Of a stretch of DNA of 62,125 nt, positions 8,537-16,417 are shown one piece after another (the stretch's first letter is position 1; every line of letters starts with the position of its first letter). Where the stretch lies: IMG/VR virus record IMGVR_UViG_3300023174_000172, positions 1 to 62,125 of that record; one strand, written 5' to 3'. The notes below the pieces were generated by a model. It was not told the origin of the DNA. It was given only the letters and a program-made list of their open reading frames with translations, and ran no database searches. The translations under genes were made by a program, and so were the position numbers. The DNA is from a virus.

Positions 8537-9289
8537 ATGAGAGTAAGATTAAAAATAAATAAAGGTCTTAGCATTGGATTAGGTCCAAATTTTAAAATTT
8601 CCACTGATTTTGGTGTAATTAATCCTATTTATGCAACAAAAGAACAATTATTAAATGGAATAGAGGTAACCTTATCGGAATATGATGCTAGTAAGATAAA
8701 AATAACATCTATCGGCAATTGTACTAATTTTTTGGAGGTTGATATATCTAAAGATCCTACTTACGCTATAACTGCTACCCCTACACCAGTTCCTACATCT
8801 ACACCAACTCAAACACTCACCAATACACCTACACTAACTCCCAGCCCAACACCTACTAATACCCCTACACTAACACCAACCAATACTTCTACTCTTACAC
8901 CAACAGGAACTCTGACAAACACTCCTACTAATACTCCTACTAATACACCCACAAGAACTCCTACTAATACACCCACAAGAACTCCTACAATAACGCCAAC
9001 GCCTACAAATAATTTAATTAATATAACAATTACATCATTTGGAAATTGTTCTTATAAAGAAGATATTTATTATGAATCTACATATGATTTAAATTTATAT
9101 CCAAATATAATAGATTATTTAAATTTTTGGAATGGTGTATGGCACTGGGCTTCAACACCACCATTAAATGAAAGTACTTGTCCAGAAATAATTTATATGG
9201 TTGCTACTAATTCTATAGGACAAACTGTATATAGTACAGATTATAGCACATGGGGACCATTAGAACAAGATTGTCCTCCCTGCGTTTAA
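8537..9289 (+). CDS. Virion-type protein with Thr-Pro linker
   Basis: 250 residues in three parts: a small beta-rich N-terminal domain (1-80) with ITSIGNCTNF, a Thr-Pro-rich tract (81-158), and a C-terminal domain (159-250). The C-terminal domain repeats the ITSFGNCSYK motif of the N-terminal one, so the two ends may be related modules around the linker. Cys pairs occur in both (NCTN; CPEI, DCPPC). No signal peptide or membrane segment is seen. The late-type box and the shared linker suggest a decoration or fibre-associated protein. The exact role is unknown. Confidence 0.7.
   Translation: MRVRLKINKGLSIGLGPNFKISTDFGVINPIYATKEQLLNGIEVTLSEYDASKIKITSIGNCTNFLEVDISKDPTYAITATPTPVPTSTPTQTLTNTPTLTPSPTPTNTPTLTPTNTSTLTPTGTLTNTPTNTPTNTPTRTPTNTPTRTPTITPTPTNNLINITITSFGNCSYKEDIYYESTYDLNLYPNIIDYLNFWNGVWHWASTPPLNESTCPEIIYMVATNSIGQTVYSTDYSTWGPLEQDCPPCV
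8777..9010 (+). repeat. Thr-Pro tract 1 (mucin-like linker, hexanucleotide-type repeat)
   Basis: Codes 78 residues of [11 protein letters not shown] repeats with intermixed S, L, I and N. The DNA is a degenerate ACNCCN-type repeat with local identical copies such as ACTCCTACTAATACACCC. Confidence 0.95.
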
Positions 9290-9293
9290 TATA

Positions 9294-9584
9294 TTAATTT
9301 TTTAATTTAAAATAAATCTTGTATAAAAAACAAGCAAATAAATGCACAACCAATCCGCAAAAAGGATAAGAATAATTTCCCAATATATTAAAAAGTGGAT
9401 TATAAAATAAACTTGTTAATATACCCACCCAAAAACTACTACATTCTGGACACAAAAATGGTTTTCTTATATATGGAATTCTGGCAATAAAATTTCTAAC
9501 CGGAGCAAATATATCTGAAAAGCTCCACATAAAACTAACACTCAAACTTAATATAATATAGGTTAAAAGATAAAAAAGGATCAT
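9294..9584 (-). CDS. Small membrane protein, DUF1360-like
   Basis: 96 residues. Hydrophobic segments lie at about residues 3-20, 50-70 and 72-90. The central motif FLCPECSSFWVGI resembles the CxxC-xxFWxG signature of DUF1360-type phage/bacterial membrane proteins. The start overlaps the stop of the next gene upstream (9581-10027) by four bases, so they are co-translated. It ends 4 bases from the convergent Thr-Pro gene. Function is unknown. Confidence 0.65.
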   Translation of the reverse strand: MILFYLLTYIILSLSVSFMWSFSDIFAPVRNFIARIPYIRKPFLCPECSSFWVGILTSLFYNPLFNILGNYSYPFCGLVVHLFACFLYKIYFKLKN

Positions 9585-10027
9585 AGGAAAAATACATTTA
9601 CGTATTCGCTATCGATAGGAGAAACCGAAAATGCTCTATAAGCGGCTCGTTTTTGTGCTAAACCATCAGAAAATTCTTGCCATTCTGATATTTTAACCTT
9701 TTCGACCTTACCATGATATATAACAAACTTATATCTGTTCTCAATTTCGTCTAAAACTATATTATATTTGTTATCTCGTAGGAAATCATTTAAAAATACC
9801 GAAGATTTTTCTCTATTAGTATTAACATAATTTTCTACTTTACTTCTACAACTACAATTAGGATTAGTAGAAGCAGATTCAATATCAGCATAAATTTCGG
9901 GTGCTACTGCTTGGAATCTGGATTTGAATTCAGGTTTTAGTGACAACAATTCTAAAAATATTTTAGATAAAAATTCATAAGATTGTTCAATTTTTGTTAC
10001 GCTTTGTACATTTTCTTCGATAATCAT
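9581..10027 (-). CDS. Hypothetical protein
   Basis: 148 residues, soluble and mostly helical at the N-terminus, with one CSCR motif near the middle and a beta-rich C-terminal third. I do not recognise a family. A late-type box lies just upstream. It is the first gene of a two-gene unit with the small membrane protein. Confidence 0.65.
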   Translation of the reverse strand: MIIEENVQSVTKIEQSYEFLSKIFLELLSLKPEFKSRFQAVAPEIYADIESASTNPNCSCRSKVENYVNTNREKSSVFLNDFLRDNKYNIVLDEIENRYKFVIYHGKVEKVKISEWQEFSDGLAQKRAAYRAFSVSPIDSEYVNVFFL

Positions 10028-10037
10028 AGTATGTATA

Positions 10038-10048
10038 ACTTATTTATT
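10038..10048 (-). promoter_or_regulatory. Late-promoter-like box, AATAAATAAGT (minus strand)
   Basis: Ends 10 bases before the ATG at 10027; lies over the end of the GT25-like gene. Confidence 0.35.
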
Positions 10049-10747
10049 ATTATTAATAGGTTTGTCCATCATTTTTAACCAAAAATCATCACACATTCCA
10101 CCATAAGGAATTTCACCTATATCATTGTCAATTCCACATCTTTGTGAAACGCATAACGGATATGCTAAATATTTTTCTTTAAATGTATTTGATAAATAAA
10201 TGTCAAAAGCATATTGTGTTTCATATTCAGCTATAATTTTTTCAAAAATAGTATTTCTGATTAAAACGGCATGTGTTCCTATAGATTCGGATATTTTTAC
10301 TAAATTTTTTCCATACATAATAAATTCAGTTTGATTTTCACCCGGATTTGTCCCAAGAAAAAATAATTCCCAGTTTTCTATTTTATTTAAATCGATCAAA
10401 GCGTTTTCTATATATATCAAAGGATCATATCCACCATCATAATAAAATTTAGCATCGTCTTCAAAAATAAGAACATTATTTAAATTTTGTTCTTTTGCCT
10501 TTTTTATAATCTCAATATGAGAGTATAAACATGCTCTCGAATAACCTTCATGTGGATATTTACCACTCGGTTTTAAACTATATCCTAGATCTAAAGGAGT
10601 TAAAGCACTTTTTCTTTTTATATATTTTATTATATCAATATCTGTAAAATGTTTATATATAATGTTATTTTTGTCTGTTCTATAATCTAGATTTATATAA
10701 TAAGCATCGTCTATAAAGTTAAATAATTTTTCATTCATATTTTTCAT
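10040..10747 (-). CDS. Glycosyltransferase family 25-like protein
   Basis: 235 residues. The N-terminus has DDAYYINLDYRTDK, the usual (Y/F)-INL-x-R start of GT25 enzymes. YSRACLYSHIEIIKKA corresponds to the family motif GxxGCxLSHxxxxxxA, and VLIFEDDAKF is the conserved EDD metal-binding segment. GT25 enzymes add galactose or glucose to LPS or to protein (collagen hydroxylysine) acceptors. The start overlaps the stop of the GT4-like gene by four bases, so it is the last gene of the glycosylation operon. Confidence 0.82.
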   Translation of the reverse strand: MKNMNEKLFNFIDDAYYINLDYRTDKNNIIYKHFTDIDIIKYIKRKSALTPLDLGYSLKPSGKYPHEGYSRACLYSHIEIIKKAKEQNLNNVLIFEDDAKFYYDGGYDPLIYIENALIDLNKIENWELFFLGTNPGENQTEFIMYGKNLVKISESIGTHAVLIRNTIFEKIIAEYETQYAFDIYLSNTFKEKYLAYPLCVSQRCGIDNDIGEIPYGGMCDDFWLKMMDKPINNNK

Positions 10748-11919
10748 AATTTATTTAAAAAATCTATCCACATATTACCAACTTTTTTAATATTGAAAGC
10801 ATCTAAGATGTATTTTTTACCATTTTCTCTTATATTATTTTTAATATCAGGATTATATTCTAAATAATTGATACTATTTAATATGTATTCAATATTATTT
10901 TTAAATTTACCGTCTAAATCTTTTGTTAAGGATTCTTTTTGAAGCTTTTCTTGTTCAATACCATCAGGAAATTGAATCCATTGACAATATCCATCAAAAT
11001 TTTCGGGTAATGCTCCTAATGGATAGGTAATAGGTATAGCACCAAGAGCAATGGCTTCGGCTACAACACAAGAAAATGTATCCTTGTGAACATCTTGATA
11101 AGGTGTATAAAGAGGATATAAGAAATATTCACTTTCGGCTAAATGTCGGAACAATGTTTTTTTATCTACTCCATCATGACGATAAAAATAAGGATGTTGA
11201 TGATCATGTATGGTAATCAAATAATCAAAAGCATGAAATTCTTTGTCTGGAAAATTTAATTTCTCGACAGCATCTATTGCAACATTACCACCTCTAGCCC
11301 AAGAAGCATGAAAAATAAATTTATGAGGTTTTCTTTGTATATTTTCAGATAATACTTCTTCGACTACATCATCACATATTGGATTAGGAATTAAAGTTGA
11401 TTTAGTATTCTCATATCGATTAATTGTTGATTCTATTAACCCAATATTCATGGATTTTTCCCATTCAGAAATGTTCACAAACCCCAAACTTAGATTATTT
11501 GCTTTAGCATAGTTAACAGTCTCATCGATACCATATATCCATTGCATATGACACCAATAAATTAAACTTTTTGTTACTTTAATAGGCAATTTATCATAAT
11601 CCTGAAACCATAGACTGTTAACAAGAACATCAAATTCTTTATTATCAATATGATTAAATTCTATATCCGTATATTGAACACCTCGGATAGTGTCACCTTT
11701 AGGAAAAAACTTTCCTTCTCTTGCATATGACTCTTCAAGCAAAGGTTCCATTTTTTCAGTAACAACAACTACATCATGACCCTGTGTGGCTAGATATTCG
11801 GCTACTAGAATAGTGCTTGTATCGGTTCCAGAGCCTCCTCCACCGCCATATCTTAATGTTTCACCATTAAGATAGTTACTCCTTCTACTATTACCTATTA
11901 AAATAAAGGCTATTCTCAT
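10744..11919 (-). CDS. Glycosyltransferase, GT4-like (GT-B fold)
   Basis: 391 residues. The N-terminal domain starts MRIAFILIGNSRR with a glycine-rich GGGGGSGTD acceptor-loop and YLATQGHDVVVVTE, typical of GT-B enzymes. The C-terminal domain has DTFSCVVAEAIALGAIPITY, the E-x7-E type nucleotide-sugar motif of GT4 enzymes. Length is normal for the family. No signal or membrane segment is seen, so it should act in the cytoplasm. Its start overlaps the GT60-like stop and its stop overlaps the GT25-like start. Confidence 0.82.
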   Translation of the reverse strand: MRIAFILIGNSRRSNYLNGETLRYGGGGGSGTDTSTILVAEYLATQGHDVVVVTEKMEPLLEESYAREGKFFPKGDTIRGVQYTDIEFNHIDNKEFDVLVNSLWFQDYDKLPIKVTKSLIYWCHMQWIYGIDETVNYAKANNLSLGFVNISEWEKSMNIGLIESTINRYENTKSTLIPNPICDDVVEEVLSENIQRKPHKFIFHASWARGGNVAIDAVEKLNFPDKEFHAFDYLITIHDHQHPYFYRHDGVDKKTLFRHLAESEYFLYPLYTPYQDVHKDTFSCVVAEAIALGAIPITYPLGALPENFDGYCQWIQFPDGIEQEKLQKESLTKDLDGKFKNNIEYILNSINYLEYNPDIKNNIRENGKKYILDAFNIKKVGNMWIDFLNKL

Positions 11920-13184
11920 ACATTAATATCTTTTTCGTATCTTTCTCCCCACTGTTTATCTTTATCAAATAAATACATTACAATTTTAGATGGTTTGTCT
12001 ATCGAATAAAAACTAGCATTGTATTTATTATTTTTTAGAGTTACGTATTCTTTACCGTTTTCCAATGTAAAATCATGTCTAAAAACTTCAGCACCCGAAC
12101 TATTTTGAAGTCCAAATGTCATAAATTGGGGATCTTCGAAATTGTGCTTTTTGAAAAATTCTAAATCCCATTCACAATCTACAACATATTTGTGTGAAAT
12201 AAATTGATCTTCCCAATCTGATGGATTAGGAGGAGTTTTAACCTTTAATGTATAGTCTTGGATTCTGCATTTCTTAAAATCAAATCCACCATAAACCTCA
12301 TAATCATGTAAGGTTCTAACTGTACCCAAACCATATTTTCCCATATCTAAACTATGTTCTTCTTGTTCGAATAATTGTCGGGTTTTATTTCTTGCAAAGA
12401 CATCTCTCTCACCGCTTGTCTTTTTTGTTTTTATATAACCTACTGATGTTTCTGTGCCATGGTCTTCCCAGTGCTTAGGTCTTCCTTCTCTTGTATATTC
12501 GTGCCATATGTATTGACGATACGGGCTATAGAAATCATAACCGCTAGTAAATGCTCTAACACTTAAAGTAGTTTCTTCGGTATATCCACCAAAATAAATA
12601 TCAGGATCATACGGAACATCATTCACAAAAGAACCATCAGCCAAGAAAAAGTGACCGCTGATTGTTCGTGCCTTGATAACACAATCTCTTTCTTTGTAGT
12701 CCATGATATGATATGGGCGGCTCATTAACAATTTATCACTACTAAATTCATATTGACTCATCAAACACGGACATTCTTCATATTTTTCTTGTCGAGGTTC
12801 GAAAGGTGTTAAATATGTTGTCAATACAGGCTTATCACTAAACTTTTTAGCTTGATAAAAGTCTTCAAGCATCATAGTATCCCAACCTTTTAAAAATCTA
12901 TGATGACTGTCCAACTGCAAAACTAATTCTTCGCCATCATATAACTCATTTGTAATAGCCCTAGCCCATCCCAACCCTTGGCTTTCATCATAATGATGTT
13001 TTCTTATTCTAAAATTAGGTTTATTATCATATCTGGTTATATCTTCTGATTCATCATATTGCCAACATATACCGAAACTAAATAAATCGGGATTATCAGC
13101 TTTTTCCAACATATCATCAATCGTTACAGGCAATTGCGGATCACGATAAGAAGCGAGTTCTACAAAAATTTTTGGTTTATTCAT
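11916..13184 (-). CDS. GlcNAc-transferase-like protein, GT60 family (Pfam GlcNAc type)
   Basis: 422 residues. The opening IFVELASYRDPQLPVTIDDML, FGICWQYDE, GWARAITNELYDGEE and the DxH-type metal motif QLDSHHRF (D92-S-H94) with a following WD match the GT60-type polypeptide GlcNAc-transferase family. The residue pattern FFLADGSFVNDVPYDPDIYF and EETTLSVRAFTSGYDFYSP is also typical. Characterised relatives add GlcNAc to hydroxyproline (Skp1) or to Thr of trypanosome mucins. About 110 C-terminal residues form an extra beta-rich domain. Four-base overlaps join it to the mutase and GT4 genes. The acceptor here is not shown by sequence. Confidence 0.8.
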   Translation of the reverse strand: MNKPKIFVELASYRDPQLPVTIDDMLEKADNPDLFSFGICWQYDESEDITRYDNKPNFRIRKHHYDESQGLGWARAITNELYDGEELVLQLDSHHRFLKGWDTMMLEDFYQAKKFSDKPVLTTYLTPFEPRQEKYEECPCLMSQYEFSSDKLLMSRPYHIMDYKERDCVIKARTISGHFFLADGSFVNDVPYDPDIYFGGYTEETTLSVRAFTSGYDFYSPYRQYIWHEYTREGRPKHWEDHGTETSVGYIKTKKTSGERDVFARNKTRQLFEQEEHSLDMGKYGLGTVRTLHDYEVYGGFDFKKCRIQDYTLKVKTPPNPSDWEDQFISHKYVVDCEWDLEFFKKHNFEDPQFMTFGLQNSSGAEVFRHDFTLENGKEYVTLKNNKYNASFYSIDKPSKIVMYLFDKDKQWGERYEKDINV

Positions 13185-14170
13185 ATATTTTTAAGTTTTA
13201 TCATCGATTGTTTTACAGACATCCACATATCAAGATATGTATATGTTGCTAAACGTCCTATAAACAATGTATCCTTTAAACTTTCGGCTAAATTCTTATA
13301 TTTATTATAAATATTTGGACCTTCACCAAAAGGTATCGGATAAAACGGTATATCGTTTTTAGTACATTGTTTTGGATATTCTTCAGTAATTATCGTAGAC
13401 CCTTTATGATTCAAGTTAAAATAACTATGATCGTATGTTCTAGTATATTCAACATTTTTTGTATTTTGATTTATAATATTGACCGGAAGTTTCATATTCG
13501 ACGTTTTATGTTTGAATAATAAAGATCTATAAGGAAGTTCGCCAAAAGAATAATCAAAAAACTCGTCAATTTTTCCTGTATATATTGTTAAATCTGTTTT
13601 ATAACCTTCCCAATCTTTATTTTCACATCCTAAATTGATAGAAAACCCATTTAACATATTTTCCATCATTTTAGTGTAACCTTCTTTTGGTAAACATTGA
13701 TATTTTTCTCCCTCATACCAAGTAGGATCATCACAATCTTTGGTTTTAGGTATTCTATTAGTAATTGATTTAGGAATTTGCTCAAAAGGTACGCCCCATT
13801 GTTTTTCTGAATAATCTTTAAATATATATTGTATGATTTCCTCTTGTGATAACTCTCTACCGATTTCCTTTATAGTTTTTTTGCTATAGGGTAAAGAAAT
13901 TAAACCCAATTCGGTATTACCAAGTGGTTTATTTTTAAAATCAAACCATTCCGTATATCTATTTAAGAAATGAAAAACATCGTCATCGTTTGTATGAAAC
14001 ATATGAGGTCCATATTTGTGTACCAGTGTTCCATTAATATTTTGATCGAAACAATTACCACCTATATGATCACGTTTATCAAAAATTTCTATATTATAAC
14101 CTTTTTCCTTCAATAATATAGCCGATGTTATACCGGACAACCCACAACCTATAATTTTAGCGGTTTTCAT
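13181..14170 (-). CDS. glf: UDP-galactopyranose mutase
   Basis: 329 residues, somewhat shorter than bacterial Glf (about 370-390). The FAD-binding Rossmann motif IIGCGLSGITSA is at the N-terminus, then EIFDKRDHIGGNCFD and HKYGPHMFHT, both hallmark segments. WYEGEKYQCLPKEGYTKM and the C-terminal FIGRLATYTYLDM, with its conserved Arg, are the substrate-binding region. It converts UDP-Galp to UDP-Galf, the donor for galactofuranosylation. It is joined by 4-base overlaps to the small-terminase gene upstream and the GT60-like gene downstream, so a Galf-transferase is expected among the three neighbours. Confidence 0.93.
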   Translation of the reverse strand: MKTAKIIGCGLSGITSAILLKEKGYNIEIFDKRDHIGGNCFDQNINGTLVHKYGPHMFHTNDDDVFHFLNRYTEWFDFKNKPLGNTELGLISLPYSKKTIKEIGRELSQEEIIQYIFKDYSEKQWGVPFEQIPKSITNRIPKTKDCDDPTWYEGEKYQCLPKEGYTKMMENMLNGFSINLGCENKDWEGYKTDLTIYTGKIDEFFDYSFGELPYRSLLFKHKTSNMKLPVNIINQNTKNVEYTRTYDHSYFNLNHKGSTIITEEYPKQCTKNDIPFYPIPFGEGPNIYNKYKNLAESLKDTLFIGRLATYTYLDMWMSVKQSMIKLKNI

Positions 14171-14673
14171 TCCTCTTCTATAATATCAGAGTTTTCTATT
14201 AATTCTATTTTTTTGGGTTTGTTTTTTAAAAGTTGCATAGCCTCGTCTCTAGAACCTATAAAAATGTTATTGGTTTGTTGACCAGCAGTAGAACCCAACA
14301 AAGGATTATGTTTTCCTTTCACTGCTTCTGCCTCTATACGTTTAACTTCTATATTATTTTTAGCTTGCTTTTGCTGTATATTAATTTTATTTAAATTTTC
14401 TATACCTTTAAATGCAGTATTCATTAATTGAGCATATGCTGAAATTTCTTTAGGATCAGCAGCAGTTTGAATCAATTGCTGCATATCTTTAATAGCACTC
14501 ATGGTCAATTCTAGCATTTCGGCTGATTTTTGATATATGTAATCGCTTACAGTGTCATCTGTTATTTGCGGTGTGTTTATAACTTGTTTTTTTTGAGTAC
14601 TGTTGTTAGAATTATCCTTTAATTCTGATATGATGTCATTAATATCAGAATCATCTATTGAATTGTTATCCAT
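14167..14673 (-). CDS. 16: Terminase small subunit, T4 gp16-like
   Basis: 168 residues (T4 gp16 is 164). A disordered acidic N-terminus leads to a long helical core (about 45-105) with a TAADPKEISAYAQLM segment. A Gly/Asn-rich stretch NNIFIGSRDEAMQLL and an acidic tail follow. This helix, LM, NxxxFxGS, acidic-tail order parallels T4 gp16 as I recall it (ADSPRHMEVFATLM, ATVFMGSPTELM). It would bind DNA and regulate the packaging motor; the large subunit is not in this window. It is the first gene of the operon with the mutase and glycosyltransferases. Confidence 0.7.
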   Translation of the reverse strand: MDNNSIDDSDINDIISELKDNSNNSTQKKQVINTPQITDDTVSDYIYQKSAEMLELTMSAIKDMQQLIQTAADPKEISAYAQLMNTAFKGIENLNKINIQQKQAKNNIEVKRIEAEAVKGKHNPLLGSTAGQQTNNIFIGSRDEAMQLLKNKPKKIELIENSDIIEEE

Positions 14674-14676
14674 TAT

Positions 14677-14690
14677 AATAAATAATTATT
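14677..14690. promoter_or_regulatory. Overlapping divergent late-type boxes
   Basis: On the plus strand AATAAATAATT (14677-14687) ends 6 bases before the ATG at 14694. On the minus strand AATAATTATTT (14680-14690) ends 6 bases before the ATG at 14673. The two overlap, so one AT-rich patch may serve both directions. Confidence 0.35.
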
Positions 14691-14693
14691 GAT

Positions 14694-14858
14694 ATGGTTA
14701 CAATTACAATACATGGATATGGAAATTATGAGATTTCGGCTGAAAAATTACAAGAATTGTTGTCTTGGTTGTCTAGAAATAGTGGTGTTAGAACCCAAAC
14801 GAATGAACAATTGAGAATACCCGCACAATTCCAAGGAAGAGACTTGATACAAGGTTAA
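14694..14858 (+). CDS. Small conserved-looking phage protein
   Basis: 54 residues from ATG at 14694 to TAA at 14856. It begins MVTITIHGYGNYEI, has an amphipathic ELLSWLSRN helix and ends GRDLIQG. Short phage proteins with a beta hairpin, a LQxLLxWL helix and a terminal GRxLxxG are common in T4-like genomes, and this fits that type from memory. It fills the divergent gap between the small-terminase operon and the clamp loader. The next gene's -35 box lies inside its last codons. Function is unknown. Confidence 0.65.
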   Translation: MVTITIHGYGNYEISAEKLQELLSWLSRNSGVRTQTNEQLRIPAQFQGRDLIQG

Positions 14859-14872
14859 TTCTGTGCTATATT
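14844..14872 (+). promoter_or_regulatory. Sigma-70-type promoter for the clamp loader gene
   Basis: TTGATA (14844-14849), 17-base spacer, TATATT (14867-14872). The -10 box ends 7 bases before the ATG at 14880. Confidence 0.65.
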
Positions 14873-14879
14873 CTATAGC

Positions 14880-15809
14880 ATGAATCATTATAAAGATCTT
14901 TGGTGCGAAAAATATAGACCTCAAAAGATATCGGATATTGTTCTTTCAGAAGATTCTAAAGAACATCTGAAAAATATATCAGATGATATCCCACATTTGC
15001 TTTTTTACGGTAAAGCCGGAACAGGTAAAACCACAACCGCAAAGGTTTTAATCAATGATGTATTAAAATGCCAATATTTGTATATAAATGCTAGCGATGA
15101 ATCCGGAATTGATACTATTCGTAATAAAGTAATATCTTTTGCGCAAACAAGATCAGTGGACGGTCAAAAAAAAGTAATTTTATTAGACGAATCTGACGGT
15201 CTTAGTGCTAGTGCTATGAGAACTTTGCGTAACGTGATGGAGGAATACGCTAATTCAACCAGATTCATCTTAACCGCTAACGATTTTAACAAAATAATCG
15301 AACCTATTAGATCAAGGTGTGTAATTTTCAATCTAAAACCGGATTTAAAGGGATGCGTACAGCGTTGCGTAGATATCCTTAAAAGAGAAAATGTAGATTA
15401 TAAGGATAGCATATCTAAATTGGTTGTATGTGTGAAAGATCGATACCCCGATATGCGTAGAATGGTAAACGATTTACAAAAGTTTTCAATATCCGGAAAA
15501 TTGCAACTAGAAAATGTAGATTTAACCGAAACATTTTCGCATATATTGTTTAAAAGGTTAATACAGAAGGAAAATTCACTAGATTTGCGTAAAATGATAA
15601 TAGAAGGTGAATCAGAATTTGACTCGGATTATCAAAATTTATATAAATCTCTTTTCGATGTTATATATAATTCAAATATTACCGAAATTAAAAAGAAAAC
15701 CCTGATGTTAGAGTTGGGAGAATATACATATCGTGATAATTTTGTGGTTGATCACGAAATAAACTTCTTTTGTTTTATTTTATCAGCCGAAAATATTATT
15801 AAAGCTTAG
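14880..15809 (+). CDS. 44: DNA polymerase clamp loader subunit, T4 gp44-like (RFC small subunit type)
   Basis: 309 residues (T4 gp44 is 319). AAA+ motifs are in order: KYRPQKISDIV at the N-terminus, Walker A FYGKAGTGKTTTA (G44-T51), Walker B VILLDESD (99-106), sensor 1 LTAND (131-135) and the SRC arginine-finger motif (145-147). It uses ATP to open and load the sliding clamp for replication. It has an early-type promoter and stands among late genes. Its 3' end overlaps the end of the convergent gene 15799-16368 by 11 bases. Confidence 0.94.
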   Translation: MNHYKDLWCEKYRPQKISDIVLSEDSKEHLKNISDDIPHLLFYGKAGTGKTTTAKVLINDVLKCQYLYINASDESGIDTIRNKVISFAQTRSVDGQKKVILLDESDGLSASAMRTLRNVMEEYANSTRFILTANDFNKIIEPIRSRCVIFNLKPDLKGCVQRCVDILKRENVDYKDSISKLVVCVKDRYPDMRRMVNDLQKFSISGKLQLENVDLTETFSHILFKRLIQKENSLDLRKMIIEGESEFDSDYQNLYKSLFDVIYNSNITEIKKKTLMLELGEYTYRDNFVVDHEINFFCFILSAENIIKA

Positions 15810-16368
15810 TATTTTGTGTAGGCAATGATCTGTTAGTCGGAGAATTGCCCAATCCAGCAAAATCTTTATCATTTACAGGTGTTGGTTTGCCATTTTCAGT
15901 GTCATGAAAAGAATAATTTGTTTTTGGTGCTAAGATAGGGGGTAAATTATCACCCCAATTACAAATTTCTATGTGTTTAATATCGGTAGAAGGTATCATG
16001 AATTTAAACATTGCATTATCCTTTTCAGCAGCCGAAATAGCACCATATTCTATACCCGTCGAGTTAATATCATTTGCGCTTTTAAAGTTAGGACCAGAAA
16101 CTTCTCTAGTATCGGTTTTTACTTTAAAATAGTGCTGGCATTTTTCATACATTCTACTGTTTAATTCTTTAAGTGCTTCAATTTGACTTTGATCCATGAC
16201 CGAAGCAGCTTCAGATTTTGTAAAAAAGCTAGGTTTTAATCTAAAACATACTCCTATTTTTACACCATTAGAGTACATTGCCGAATCTATAGCATTTTCT
16301 TCTTTTATTACATCTAAATTACCCAAAGCTTTTTCGTAAACAAGGTCAAATCTATTAAACTTTTTCAT
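15799..16368 (-). CDS. Hypothetical protein, possible virion protein
   Basis: 189 residues. The N-terminus MKKFNRFDLVYEKALGN followed by VIKEEN resembles the FxxVYExxL start seen in processed internal proteins of T4-like phages, with IKE as a possible protease site; this is weak. The C-terminal quarter is Pro/Asn/Thr-rich and looks disordered. No family is recognised. A late-type box lies 5 bases upstream of the ATG, which supports late expression. Confidence 0.6.
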   Translation of the reverse strand: MKKFNRFDLVYEKALGNLDVIKEENAIDSAMYSNGVKIGVCFRLKPSFFTKSEAASVMDQSQIEALKELNSRMYEKCQHYFKVKTDTREVSGPNFKSANDINSTGIEYGAISAAEKDNAMFKFMIPSTDIKHIEICNWGDNLPPILAPKTNYSFHDTENGKPTPVNDKDFAGLGNSPTNRSLPTQNTKL

Positions 16369-16373
16369 CTTTT

Positions 16374-16384
16374 AATTACTTACT
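16374..16384 (-). promoter_or_regulatory. Late-promoter-like box, AGTAAGTAATT (minus strand)
   Basis: Ends 5 bases before the ATG at 16368; divergent from the gp25 box. Confidence 0.4.
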
Positions 16385-16403
16385 CCATCTTTAATTCTTT
16401 TTA

Positions 16404-16414
16404 GGTAATTATTT
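16404..16414 (+). promoter_or_regulatory. Late-promoter-like box, GGTAATTATTT
   Basis: Ends 3 bases before the gp25 ATG. The longer string TTTTTAGGTAATTATTT is also found, inverted, before the collar gene at 37616. Confidence 0.45.
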
Positions 16415-16417
16415 TAA

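Noticed and set aside
9294-14673. Cassette as simple LPS/O-antigen conversion genes
   Set aside because: Cannot be excluded, but there is no O-antigen acetylase, flippase or membrane-anchored transferase, and the operon begins with a packaging gene; kept as an alternative only.
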